From Ralstonia sp. UNC404CL21Col (GTDB lineage Bacteria > Pseudomonadota > Gammaproteobacteria > Burkholderiales > Burkholderiaceae), in NCBI RefSeq assembly GCF_000620465.1, contig NZ_JIBE01000004.1, positions 558,001-622,000 of the forward strand: a DNA stretch of 64,000 bases. The letters run 5' to 3'. Shown piece by piece: positions 1-8,398 of this stretch (the first letter of the stretch is position 1; each line of letters begins with the position of its first letter). A program made the position numbers and the translations under genes. Below the pieces are notes generated by a model. It had not been told where the DNA came from and did no database searches. It saw nothing but the letters and a program-made list of their open reading frames with translations.

Positions 1-3000
1 ACGATCTCTTCACACAGTCCAGTGAGTCTCTGCTCAAACGGCGCATCCAGTGCTGCGGCATCCATCTCGATGATCCGCTCCCCCTCGTCCGTCACGTAGA
101 ACGCCATCCTTGCGGTATTACCGATCACTTTGCCTTGCTGCCCGGGGCGATGGATCAGGTGTACAGCATCAACGCAGTCACTCAATGCGCCGCCTGACAT
201 CGAAGCCTGCGTCGCTTGCCCGATCAGCTCGCGCAATGCAGGCTCCCTGTCACGTAGCGAAGCCGGCACATCGATATCAATGGCGTCTGCGCGCAGCGCG
301 CGCGTTCTTCCTGCCTCCACATGCGGATGAACAACGGCGAGATCGATCTCCGTATCCCCGCGACCAGAGGCATCCGCGTGCCGCGTCGCATCCGCACTGC
401 TTACCGCCTCCTCCGCGTGCATGCGGGCCAGCATGTCCGGCGGCACGTGGATGTTGCTCTCGCCGAGTTGCGCATAGCCGGCGTGGCCCGGCACGGTGCG
501 ACTCGCGTCGGTATCGGCCCGCGCGGCCGCACGCCGCTCCCGCAGCGCACGCACACCACCCATCAGCGGCGCCATCCCAACCATGGCGGCAAAGTTCATC
601 ACCTGCATGAACAAGGCGTGATCACGCTGCTCGGGGTCGTCCCACACGGCAGCCAATTGCTGCAGCCCTTGCGCTGCCTGCAGGCTGCCCGTCACGCCTG
701 CCACCGCGCGCAGGCGCTGGGCGGCTCGCGCAAGAACGGGGCGCAGGTCCGCTGCGGGTGCGCCCGCGGCAACGCCGTCGACTGCGCCCGCCGCGTGCAC
801 ACCGGACACTTCCGACGAAACCGCCTCCGTCCCGCTGCGCCCGACTGCGGACGCGTTGCCCGCGACATCGGCTGCTTCAGCCGCAGAGCGTGCCGCCGCC
901 GGCAAACGTGCGCCCCACTCCAGCGTGCGAGCGAGACCCGCGGCGCCGGCCGCCGCCACCATCAGCTCCGTGCCGATCGCCTCCCCCGACGTCAGCGAGC
1001 GGCCGTGCCCCGCCATGTTTGCAAGATTGGCCAGTCCCAGCGTGGCTGTGGGCAACGCGATCAGCAATTCCGCCGCCAGGCCCACAGGCCCCGTCGACAG
1101 CGCAGCCACCACGCCCAGGGCCAGGCCACCGATCAGCATCGGAATGCCCGTCGCGTCGTTGATGTCATCCAGGGTCGAGTTGATGTGGCCGGCCACCGTC
1201 TCCATGGCAATGGCGCCATTGGCACCGCTGCGCGCAACGTTGCCCCCTTTCGGCATGACCAGGCGGTCCTTGGTCGTCAATGCGGTCTGCGTGCGGAAAT
1301 CTTCCAAGGTGCTGGATGTGGCCGTCGGGTCGTCGGCGCTGCCGCCGCGGCTGCCGACGTAGAACGTGGTACCCCGGTCGCCCTGCACGCGCACGAGCGC
1401 CATCTGCGTCTGCCCGGACTGCTCGCCATAAGCGCGCATGGGCATGACGGTGAGCGACCACCGCTCTCGAGGCGCGCGGTTTCTGAACGCCGTGGCGTCG
1501 GCCTCCCGGATGCCATTTGCAATCGCCGTGTCGAACGCGCCGATGACGTTGCCCGCATCGGCCAAGCGGTCGCCGGTAAACCACTCCGTGGCTGCATCGA
1601 TGGGCGCTCCTGGCGTGTTGAGCCATTGCTCCACGCGGTTGGCGCGCGCCTGGGCATCGGTCGACGTACCGATGTTCGTCATGCCGAGCGACAGGCCCAG
1701 CGCATTGTGGAAAGCGGTCGACCCGGGCGTATAAGGGGTCTCGCTGATACGTCCCACCAGCGTTTGCAACTGCCCTTCCGCAGCATGGTCGGGAAGCGCC
1801 TGATAAGCGGCCCATTGTGTCTTCGCATACGACGCCCGGTCGTCACGGGTCAGGTAGCCCTTGCCGGACACGAAGGATTGCAGCCCGCCCTGGTAGTAGT
1901 CATCCAGGCGCTGTGCCGCATCGGGGTCGACCGGCTTGAGCGCGGCGCGCAGCGCTTCGGGAAGCTGTTGGTCGCCGTTGGCGCCCATCTGCTGCGCGCT
2001 GGCCAGCAAGGCATCGCGCGTGGTGGCGTCGTAACGCGCCAGAGTCGACTGCGGGCCCGTGAGCCACGTTGCAAACTCGGCGCCACGATTTCTCTCGGGC
2101 AGCGCTGCCTGAACCAGTGCGGCAACGCCTTCGTACCACGCGCCTGCATCGGACAGCGCTTCGGGGTTGTTGTCGAACCAGTCTTCCTTGTAGTTCGCCT
2201 TGATCCAGTCGAGCGCGCGGCTCGCATCAGCCGCAGACATGTACGGCGCCAACTGCTTCATGAACTGGCCCACGCGCACCAGGCCGACCGTCTGCAAGCC
2301 CATGTCGCGCCCGGATGGCTGGAGCAACTGCCCGATCTGATCGGACCAGAATGCGAGCCCAAACGTCGATGCCGTCATTTGGTCAATAACGCCGGCAGCG
2401 GCTGGCGTGAGCGCGTTGTTGCGGTTGATCGCTGCGATCTGCATGGCGCTCTGCACGGCGCCGATATGCGATGGGTCACGCGGGTCGCCGGCCGGCGCCT
2501 GCGCATTGCAGTGTTCCTGCACCCACAGCACACGGGCATCGTCCGCAGCGGCCACCCAACGGCCCATGATCTGCTTCTGCTCGGGCGTGGCGTGCTGCGC
2601 TGCCCACGGAAATGGATCGCGCTGCACTGCCGGGTCGTTCCAGTCGAGCGTCACGCCGGCCAGCTTGAGGATGGCGAGCTGCTGCAGCCGGCCCGCAACC
2701 TGCTGGGTGCGACGCGGGTCGGTAAACGCGGCGTCTGCGCTGGAGAGCGAGCCGAGCAACCACACGCGCTCCGCTGCAGGCAGTGTCTGCACCTGGGTGA
2801 GATCAAACCGGCTTGTGCGCACCAGACCGAGCGTGACGGTGTCGCACCCGGCAAGGGTCTGCTCGAATGCCGTCAGGCCGGGGGTGCTGCGCGTGAGAGG
2901 CGCCGCGGCGCCGTCCACCTGCCCACGCAACGATGCGCGCGCAATCGCCTCGTCCAAGCCTTGTCCGGCATGGGCGCGCTGGGCAGCGGCAACGCCCTGG

Positions 3001-4607
3001 TCCCAGTCGGCTTGGGGCACCTGAACGGGCTTGTTGGCCGCAGCGGCGTTCTGTTGCGCCTGGGCATCGCGCGCGGTGCGCTGCGCATCGTGAAGGCTGC
3101 CGAGGGTGTCCTGCTCTTCCGCCCGGCGCAGGCTTGCGGGCACGGCGCGCGACGCCGATGCCGCGCGCTGTGCGGTCTGCAGCGTAGCGTGGGCGTCATT
3201 CGCGTAGGCCTGTGTCGCGTCCTGCGCCACCTCGTTGCCCAGCGCCCGCTTGAAATCGGCCAATGCGCCGCTCGTCGCGCGTTGCAGGTCGGCAAGCGAT
3301 GCCGCATCGCTCGAGAGTTCCGGCGCGCTGGCCGGCAAGACGACATCCTTGCCCGCGGCAGCGGCCTGCTGCTGCGCCTGCGCGTCGGCCACCTCGGCAT
3401 TGGCTTGCATCAGCTGACGCTGTGCCTGGTTGAGCGCGGCAGTGTCGGAAGGCGCTTCGGCGCGACGCAGCCTGTCCGGCAACTTGCGATTGCTGTGGAG
3501 CACCGTCTGTGCTGCATCCACGCGCGCTTGCGCGGCCTGCAGGTGCTTCTGCGCCAATGCTGCGTAGGTGTCTGCAGCCGCGGCACCCACGTCGGCCGCG
3601 GCGCCTTGATCGACGGCCAGCAGATAGAGCGCCATATTGGAATGACGCGTGGCAGACGACTCCGCCAGCACTGCCTGCGCGGCCTGACGGTTGCAGTCGG
3701 TCAACTGCTGGTGCAGCTCCGGTGTAGCCGCGGCCACGCACGTTCTAGCGAACGCGTCGACCAGGCCCGCAGCGGCGTCGGCATCGGGCGCGTTGTCGGC
3801 AACGCAGCGCATGCCGTTTGTCACCGCGCGCTGCAGGCGCGACAACGCTGCGTTGGCCCGCGCCAACTTGCTGTCTTGCTCACCGGCGGGTGCACCGCTG
3901 CGCTCGGCTTCGCGGTAGTCGGCCACGGCTTGATTGCAATCGTCTGTGCTGACAGCAATGTCGGCTTGCGAGAAAGCCAGCGTGAGCGTGGCGGCAGGAA
4001 AGGTCGCACCCAGATCGCGCATGGCTAGCGGCAACGCGTTGGCAACCGAGCCACCATGTTCTGCGGCGTCCGCCATCAGCGCGGCCACGGCCAGGTCCAG
4101 ATCGGTATCCGGCTGTTGGCTCGGCGCCTCCGCGCGCAGCACATTCACGGCTTCTGCGGGCGTCGCGCCGGCCTGCATCTGAACGCGTATGCGGTCTACC
4201 AGCGCGGGTGCCGGAGCATGCAGCCGCGTCAGGTCGGGCTTGCCCGCAGCCAACTGAACGGGCCGCTTCAACGATTGGCCCGCCTGATCGACCACCTTTG
4301 CATCGAAGACATGCGCATCGGCAACTTGCCGGGTGGCACGATCGATGAGATCGGCGGGTGGCTTTGTCCTCGTATTTGCACGCGCCGACTGCTGCGCCTG
4401 TTGGGCCGCCTGCGCGGCAATGGCAGCCATCGCCAACTGTTCGGCACTCGCCAGCGGATTGCTGGCCTGCGCGGCGTGCACGGCGTCTTGCAGGCTGCAG
4501 CCCTGGGCCATTCGGCCTTGCACCTGGGCAGTCAGAGAAGGGGGAGGCGGGGGCGCCGGTTCTGGCGCACGCGGCACGACAAGGCCGTCAGGGCGATAGG
4601 GAAACAT
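1..4607 (-). CDS. giant protein, partial (C-terminus beyond left edge); candidate injectisome substrate
   Basis: An open frame starts at ATG 4607 and runs without a stop to the left edge, giving at least 1535 residues. It has no Sec signal peptide. The N-terminal half is rich in Ala and Gln and looks helical or coiled-coil. A hydrophobic stretch (about residues 1145-1195) follows a beta-rich segment, and another hydrophobic patch lies near 1330-1350. The same layout occurs at residues about 1000-1260 of the 3459-aa protein at 29081, so I infer the two are related. From memory this core resembles the DUF4781 group, which I could not check. No catalytic motif was recognised and no clear ribosome binding site precedes the ATG. 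Its size, missing export signal and place beside a type III secretion locus make an effector possible but unproven. Confidence 0.75.
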   Translation of the reverse strand, partial: MFPYRPDGLVVPRAPEPAPPPPPSLTAQVQGRMAQGCSLQDAVHAAQASNPLASAEQLAMAAIAAQAAQQAQQSARANTRTKPPADLIDRATRQVADAHVFDAKVVDQAGQSLKRPVQLAAGKPDLTRLHAPAPALVDRIRVQMQAGATPAEAVNVLRAEAPSQQPDTDLDLAVAALMADAAEHGGSVANALPLAMRDLGATFPAATLTLAFSQADIAVSTDDCNQAVADYREAERSGAPAGEQDSKLARANAALSRLQRAVTNGMRCVADNAPDADAAAGLVDAFARTCVAAATPELHQQLTDCNRQAAQAVLAESSATRHSNMALYLLAVDQGAAADVGAAAADTYAALAQKHLQAAQARVDAAQTVLHSNRKLPDRLRRAEAPSDTAALNQAQRQLMQANAEVADAQAQQQAAAAGKDVVLPASAPELSSDAASLADLQRATSGALADFKRALGNEVAQDATQAYANDAHATLQTAQRAASASRAVPASLRRAEEQDTLGSLHDAQRTARDAQAQQNAAAANKPVQVPQADWDQGVAAAQRAHAGQGLDEAIARASLRGQVDGAAAPLTRSTPGLTAFEQTLAGCDTVTLGLVRTSRFDLTQVQTLPAAERVWLLGSLSSADAAFTDPRRTQQVAGRLQQLAILKLAGVTLDWNDPAVQRDPFPWAAQHATPEQKQIMGRWVAAADDARVLWVQEHCNAQAPAGDPRDPSHIGAVQSAMQIAAINRNNALTPAAAGVIDQMTASTFGLAFWSDQIGQLLQPSGRDMGLQTVGLVRVGQFMKQLAPYMSAADASRALDWIKANYKEDWFDNNPEALSDAGAWYEGVAALVQAALPERNRGAEFATWLTGPQSTLARYDATTRDALLASAQQMGANGDQQLPEALRAALKPVDPDAAQRLDDYYQGGLQSFVSGKGYLTRDDRASYAKTQWAAYQALPDHAAEGQLQTLVGRISETPYTPGSTAFHNALGLSLGMTNIGTSTDAQARANRVEQWLNTPGAPIDAATEWFTGDRLADAGNVIGAFDTAIANGIREADATAFRNRAPRERWSLTVMPMRAYGEQSGQTQMALVRVQGDRGTTFYVGSRGGSADDPTATSSTLEDFRTQTALTTKDRLVMPKGGNVARSGANGAIAMETVAGHINSTLDDINDATGIPMLIGGLALGVVAALSTGPVGLAAELLIALPTATLGLANLANMAGHGRSLTSGEAIGTELMVAAAGAAGLARTLEWGARLPAAARSAAEAADVAGNASAVGRSGTEAVSSEVSGVHAAGAVDGVAAGAPAADLRPVLARAAQRLRAVAGVTGSLQAAQGLQQLAAVWDDPEQRDHALFMQVMNFAAMVGMAPLMGGVRALRERRAAARADTDASRTVPGHAGYAQLGESNIHVPPDMLARMHAEEAVSSADATRHADASGRGDTEIDLAVVHPHVEAGRTRALRADAIDIDVPASLRDREPALRELIGQATQASMSGGALSDCVDAVHLIHRPGQQGKVIGNTARMAFYVTDEGERIIEMDAAALDAPFEQRLTGLCEEI

Positions 4608-4885
4608 GGGGGAACAAGGCAACGAAAATGGCCACGGCGCGAGACGCCGTCGTGGGCGGGGGCATTGTCACAAGCACGGGCACGCAGCTTGCCTACAACC
4701 CTTCGTAAAGTTCTGCGTCTGCGGCGCGTGCCACCCCGGAAAACCAGCTGGGCGATTCAACAATCCCGATGCATTGCGGTTGGCACACGCCTTACGAATC
4801 CATGTAGTGCCGGCCGGATGCAGCGGCGGCTACGCTAGGCCGTCCTGTTTGTCTGCCCACGCGCGCCGTGCGATGGGCCACGCCT
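4608..4885. other. divergent intergenic region
   Basis: This 278-bp gap separates the leftward giant gene from the rightward lysozyme-inhibitor gene and should hold both promoters. I saw no TTCG-N16-TTCG element (the Ralstonia HrpB target), no strong hairpin and no convincing small gene. Confidence 0.4.
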
Positions 4886-5377
4886 ATGCGCCGCCTTATC
4901 GAATACCTCGTCCTGGCTGCTGCCATCGTCGCCATGGCCCTGGCCACGCCGACGCTGATCCGCGCAAGCGAGTACGGCATTTTTCTGGAGCTGACGCACA
5001 AGCCTGGTTTCCAACCTGCGTGGGACGCCATGCTGCGCGGCGAAACCGGCCTCCCCGCCTGGCTTCGCGCCGGCAAGGGAACGAGCAGCGAGTACACCGC
5101 GCGCACCACCGACGGCCAGACCTTCATCACGGGCGACATGTGCAAACCGCATGACTGCCCTGCGCAGCAGATCTTCGGCGCCTTCCACATGGACACGCCG
5201 GACCACGCCAGCGCCGCCTGGGCGGTGCTGGTCGATGTGCAGTACCCGCACCCGACGGACCGCCCGGCATCTGCCTACGCAAAGCTGCGCTGGCTCGGCC
5301 ATCCGGATGAGCCCATCAAGGCATTGCTGATGAAGAGCGTCCGTCGCGCCAACCCCGATTGGGATCACGCATCATGA
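4886..5377 (+). CDS. ivy: Ivy-family periplasmic lysozyme inhibitor
   Basis: This 163-aa protein has a hydrophobic N-terminal export segment (residues about 5-24). It carries the hallmark Ivy loop CKPHDC at residues 86-91, the disulfide-bounded loop that plugs the active site of C-type lysozymes. The family acts in the periplasm against host lysozyme and is also thought to restrain the cell's own lytic transglycosylases. I chose ATG 4886 over a GTG at 4868 because it gives a normal signal-peptide n-region (MRRLIEY). The stop overlaps the next gene's start (ATGA), so the two are probably co-transcribed. Its presence in the same island as an injectisome transglycosylase may be meaningful. Confidence 0.88.
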   Translation: MRRLIEYLVLAAAIVAMALATPTLIRASEYGIFLELTHKPGFQPAWDAMLRGETGLPAWLRAGKGTSSEYTARTTDGQTFITGDMCKPHDCPAQQIFGAFHMDTPDHASAAWAVLVDVQYPHPTDRPASAYAKLRWLGHPDEPIKALLMKSVRRANPDWDHAS

Positions 5378-5886
5378 ACCGCTCGCCCATCGCCGCATCG
5401 GCTTCACTCGCCGCGCGCATCCGCTGTGTTTTGGTTGTCGTGCCGCTGTGCCTGGCGGCCTGCCAGACGCCTTACCAGCCGGACCTGGGCTACGGCGGTT
5501 TCTCCGAGCAGCAGGTCGGCCCGCGCACGTGGGAAGTGCGGTTTCGCGGCAACGATACGACCACCACATCCACGGTCTACAACGGGCTGGTGTTGCGTTG
5601 CGCCCAGATTGCAGTGGCACACGGCTATCGCTATTTCGTGCTTGAGGGCAATGCCGACGCAAGCGAGTTCCATCCGTTCTACACGCCGGACAAGGTCTAT
5701 GTGGGCCGTCACGGCCGCGTGGTCGGATATGAGCCCGGGCAGGACCTGAGCACCGTGGCGCCCGGGCAAATCTATCGCATCACGCTCACCAACACGCTCA
5801 CGAAGCGCAAGCCGATGGGCGATGCGCGCGCCATCCTGGCAGCGCACCCGGAACTGGCCGGCGGCCAGGCACGCATCGACTACTGA
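5374..5886 (+). CDS. small lipoprotein, CC0125/CC1285-like family
   Basis: This 170-aa protein has a basic then hydrophobic N-terminus ending in a lipobox (LAAC, Cys30), so it should be lipidated. The mature part has the pattern of the CC0125/CC1285 lipoprotein group: a W-V-F-R-G-N strand (WEVRFRGN) followed by a helix with Cys and a GYRYFVLE segment. No enzymatic role is known for the group. The start overlaps the ivy stop by four bases (ATGA). The 3' end overlaps the convergent membrane-protein gene by seven bases. Confidence 0.75.
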   Translation: MNRSPIAASASLAARIRCVLVVVPLCLAACQTPYQPDLGYGGFSEQQVGPRTWEVRFRGNDTTTTSTVYNGLVLRCAQIAVAHGYRYFVLEGNADASEFHPFYTPDKVYVGRHGRVVGYEPGQDLSTVAPGQIYRITLTNTLTKRKPMGDARAILAAHPELAGGQARIDY

Positions 5887-6440
5887 CGCCCTGACGACGC
5901 TGCGGTCCCGCCATCGACCTTTCGGCGCGGCCACATGCGGTACACCCAGTTCGACATGAAATAGCAAAGCAGGCCGCCGATGAACACGCCCATGGGCGTA
6001 GTGCGGCCAACCCAGAACAAGCCGATCGTGACCACCGCGAGCATCAGTGTGCTGATGGCCGTCACGACCGCCGGCAGCACGGAGGTGATCTCGACATCGG
6101 CCTCGCCGACGGCCTCGACGCCCTCGCCTTCCACGATCAGTCGGTCCCGCGCCAACGCGGGGTCATACCCGCTGATCACGACGTGCCCGCGCCGCGCGCC
6201 GAGCCGTGCCGCACGCACCCGCGCCCCCAGCATCGTCAGCGCCATCGACAGCGTCATGGTGAGCACCGCCCAGCCCATGCCGACCACCGCCATCAGCGGC
6301 GTGGAGGCACGCACCTGCGTACGCAGGATATGCAGGGCAATCGTCCAGCAGATGACGACGCCCACCAGAAAAGCGCCGCCAACCACGATCAAAGTGATGT
6401 ACGCCTTCCGGCGCGGTGGGCTCGAAGCGTCGCGTTGCAT
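5880..6440 (-). CDS. predicted four-helix inner-membrane protein, unknown function
   Basis: This 186-aa protein has four strongly hydrophobic segments, at residues about 14-38, 46-70, 124-148 and 150-172, with a soluble loop of about 50 residues between helices 2 and 3. I do not recognise the family. ATG 6440 is preceded by GGAG seven bases upstream. An in-frame ATG at 6527 would add 29 Arg/Pro-rich residues but has no ribosome binding site, so the shorter form is preferred. The gene converges on the lipoprotein gene, and their ends overlap. Confidence 0.65.
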   Translation of the reverse strand: MQRDASSPPRRKAYITLIVVGGAFLVGVVICWTIALHILRTQVRASTPLMAVVGMGWAVLTMTLSMALTMLGARVRAARLGARRGHVVISGYDPALARDRLIVEGEGVEAVGEADVEITSVLPAVVTAISTLMLAVVTIGLFWVGRTTPMGVFIGGLLCYFMSNWVYRMWPRRKVDGGTAASSGRQ

Positions 6441-6722
6441 GACGGGCTCCAGAACAGGAAGAAGATGATCCGCCGATTCTGGCAGCGGCCCGCCGGCGCG
6501 GCGCCTCCGAGAATTCGTGTTGTGCATCGCCGAATCAGCGCGCTACGACAATCGCAGCACAGTCCGCCACCGCATGGGCAAGCTTGCGCAAGGCCGTAGT
6601 GCCTTCGATGAAAGCCGCTCGCTACTCTCGCCTTAAGCGCCACCACGAGCGTGATCGCACAGAAAAGCACAACGCCCCATTCGCATGCGCTGCGAAGCCC
6701 GGCGCGAGAGGAAACCCACGGC

Positions 6723-7685
6723 ATGACATCCACCCATCTTGGCCTGGAAGCGGAACACCCGCTGCATTCCCACATGCGCGCGCCCGGCACCCGCGCAATC
6801 GTGACGGCGCTGCATACGCTGCCGGCCGCCCATACGCGGCACATCTACGGCTTTGTGCGAGACCACCTCGATGCCGACGCCCACATCGAGCACATCAGCG
6901 CGCGCGGCATGACCATCGTGCGTGCCGAGTGCCACGCACCCGCCGAGCCGATGCGCCTGCACCCCGACGTGCTGGCACAGGACTATCGGCTCTACCAGCG
7001 GTGGGCCACCGCATCCGCACCGAGCCACGATGTCACTTGGCACAGCGCTGCGAGCCGGCGCATGCGCGTGGCGATCTTCGTCTCGCGCACCGAGCACTGC
7101 CTGCAAGCGTTGCTGCAGGCGCACGCTGCCCTCACGCTGCCTTGCGACATCGCCTTCGTTGCCGGCAATCATCCCGAACGGGCCGCGCTGTGCAGCCAGC
7201 ATGGCGTGCCCTTCATACATGTCGACCATCGGCACGGCCAGGAAGCCGCCGAAGCCGAGCTAGACGCCTTGCTCCAGCTTCACCGTGTGGACCTGATCGT
7301 GCTCGCGCGCTACATGCGCGTGCTCACGCCGGGCTTCGTTGCACGGCATGCGGGACGGATCATCAACATCCACCACTCGCTGCTGCCCGCGTTTTCCGGC
7401 GCCGACCCATATCGCCGTGCCTACGCCAGGGGCGTGCGCTACATCGGCGCGACCGCGCACTACGTGACCGCCGATCTGGACGAGGGGCCGATCATCGAGC
7501 AAGCCATGTCGCGCATTGCCTCCGACGACGGCCCCGACGCGCTGATCGCACAGGGCGCCGCGCTGGAGTGCCAGGCGTTGGTGAACGCCACGCGCTGGCA
7601 TCTGGAACACCGCATCGTCACCGTTGGCGGGGCCACCGTGGTGGTGCCGCCCAAACCGATCCCCAACATGGAGGCTGTGACATGA
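6723..7685 (+). CDS. purU: PurU-like formyltetrahydrofolate deformylase (paralogue)
   Basis: The predicted reaction is 10-formyl-THF + H2O to formate + THF in the cytoplasm. The C-terminal formyltransferase-fold domain is well conserved: an entry strand with SRTEHCL, INIHHSLLPAF (residues about 214-224) and GATAHYVTADLDEGPIIEQ (about 242-260), which include the active-site His and Asp residues. The N-terminal 90 residues occupy the place of the ACT domain but are highly divergent. The protein is 320 aa against about 285 for a typical PurU. ATG 6723 has GAGAGGA ten bases upstream. The stop overlaps the next small gene (ATGA). Its job in a secretion island is unclear, and it may be an accessory copy. 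Confidence 0.8.
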   Translation: MTSTHLGLEAEHPLHSHMRAPGTRAIVTALHTLPAAHTRHIYGFVRDHLDADAHIEHISARGMTIVRAECHAPAEPMRLHPDVLAQDYRLYQRWATASAPSHDVTWHSAASRRMRVAIFVSRTEHCLQALLQAHAALTLPCDIAFVAGNHPERAALCSQHGVPFIHVDHRHGQEAAEAELDALLQLHRVDLIVLARYMRVLTPGFVARHAGRIINIHHSLLPAFSGADPYRRAYARGVRYIGATAHYVTADLDEGPIIEQAMSRIASDDGPDALIAQGAALECQALVNATRWHLEHRIVTVGGATVVVPPKPIPNMEAVT

Positions 7686-7957
7686 GCGCACGCCATCTTC
7701 CGCGGCCCACGCCGCGCCGCGTGGCCGCACGCATTGCCATTGCAGGCGCAGCGGCAGCCGTCGTTGCGTGGATGTTTGCCAACGGCTCCATGCACATGGC
7801 CGGGGCGAGTGCCGGCGTTGCGCAGGACACGCCGCACGCGCCGGCAGCATCGGCGCACGCGGCCGCCGCGGTCCCCCGCTACTTCGGCGACGAGTACGCC
7901 GACGCCGAAGCCCGCCTGCAGACGCAGCCCCAAGGCGTGCAGCCACCCACGTTCTGA
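7682..7957 (+). CDS. small membrane-anchored or exported protein, unknown
   Basis: This 91-aa protein starts within the stop of the deformylase gene (ATGA), so it is almost certainly translationally coupled to it. After an Arg/Pro-rich start it has one hydrophobic Ala-rich segment (residues about 16-34) that could be a signal anchor. An Ala/Pro/His-rich linker and an acidic tail follow. No family is recognised. The tight coupling is the main evidence that it is a real gene. Confidence 0.55.
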   Translation: MSARHLPRPTPRRVAARIAIAGAAAAVVAWMFANGSMHMAGASAGVAQDTPHAPAASAHAAAAVPRYFGDEYADAEARLQTQPQGVQPPTF

Positions 7958-7965
7958 ACCACGCC

Positions 7966-8379
7966 ATGGCCTCCGCTCACGCCCTCGCGCCGTTCGATGC
8001 GGATCTTGGCGCCGCGCCGCCCGCACTCTTCGTGCGCTATGCGCGGCTGTACCTGCGGCTGATCCGACTGTTGTCGCACGATGCATCGGCTGCCGACGAG
8101 CCTGTGGTGATCGTTGCCCTGGGCATGGTCCAGCGCCGCGCGCGCGCCCGCCTCGGCACCTGCCCCGACTACGCGCGCGTGCTGACGCGGCTCGTTCTCG
8201 TTTTCGGCGATGTGCTGCAGCGTGCCGACGCACTGCCTGGGCTTTCCGGAAGCGACGCGCCGGCCTTGCCGCAAGCCTGGCTGTATGCCTGGGCGGTGGC
8301 GCCCATCACCGCCTGCCCGCAAACCGGCTGCGCCGCATTCGCGTGCGAACTGACGGAGCATGCCGCGGCGCTCGCATGA
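7966..8379 (+). CDS. hypothetical protein, 137 aa
   Basis: This is a mostly helical, Ala/Arg/Leu-rich soluble protein without a signal peptide. It begins eight bases after the preceding small gene and probably ends the purU-like operon. Its C-terminal third has three cysteines (CPQTGC and FAC), which could form a metal site or disulfides. I do not recognise a family. A ribosome binding site is not obvious before ATG 7966. The frame reads as protein-like throughout, but homologues are needed to confirm it. Confidence 0.5.
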   Translation: MASAHALAPFDADLGAAPPALFVRYARLYLRLIRLLSHDASAADEPVVIVALGMVQRRARARLGTCPDYARVLTRLVLVFGDVLQRADALPGLSGSDAPALPQAWLYAWAVAPITACPQTGCAAFACELTEHAAALA

Positions 8380-8398
8380 TGTGACTACCCGCCGGCCG

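Noticed and set aside
321-4028. A 1235-codon plus-strand open frame opposite the left-edge giant gene
   Set aside because: Its translation is Arg/His/Gly-rich with no domain-like pattern. The minus-strand frame reads as normal protein and is open to the window edge. High GC makes long shadow frames common here.
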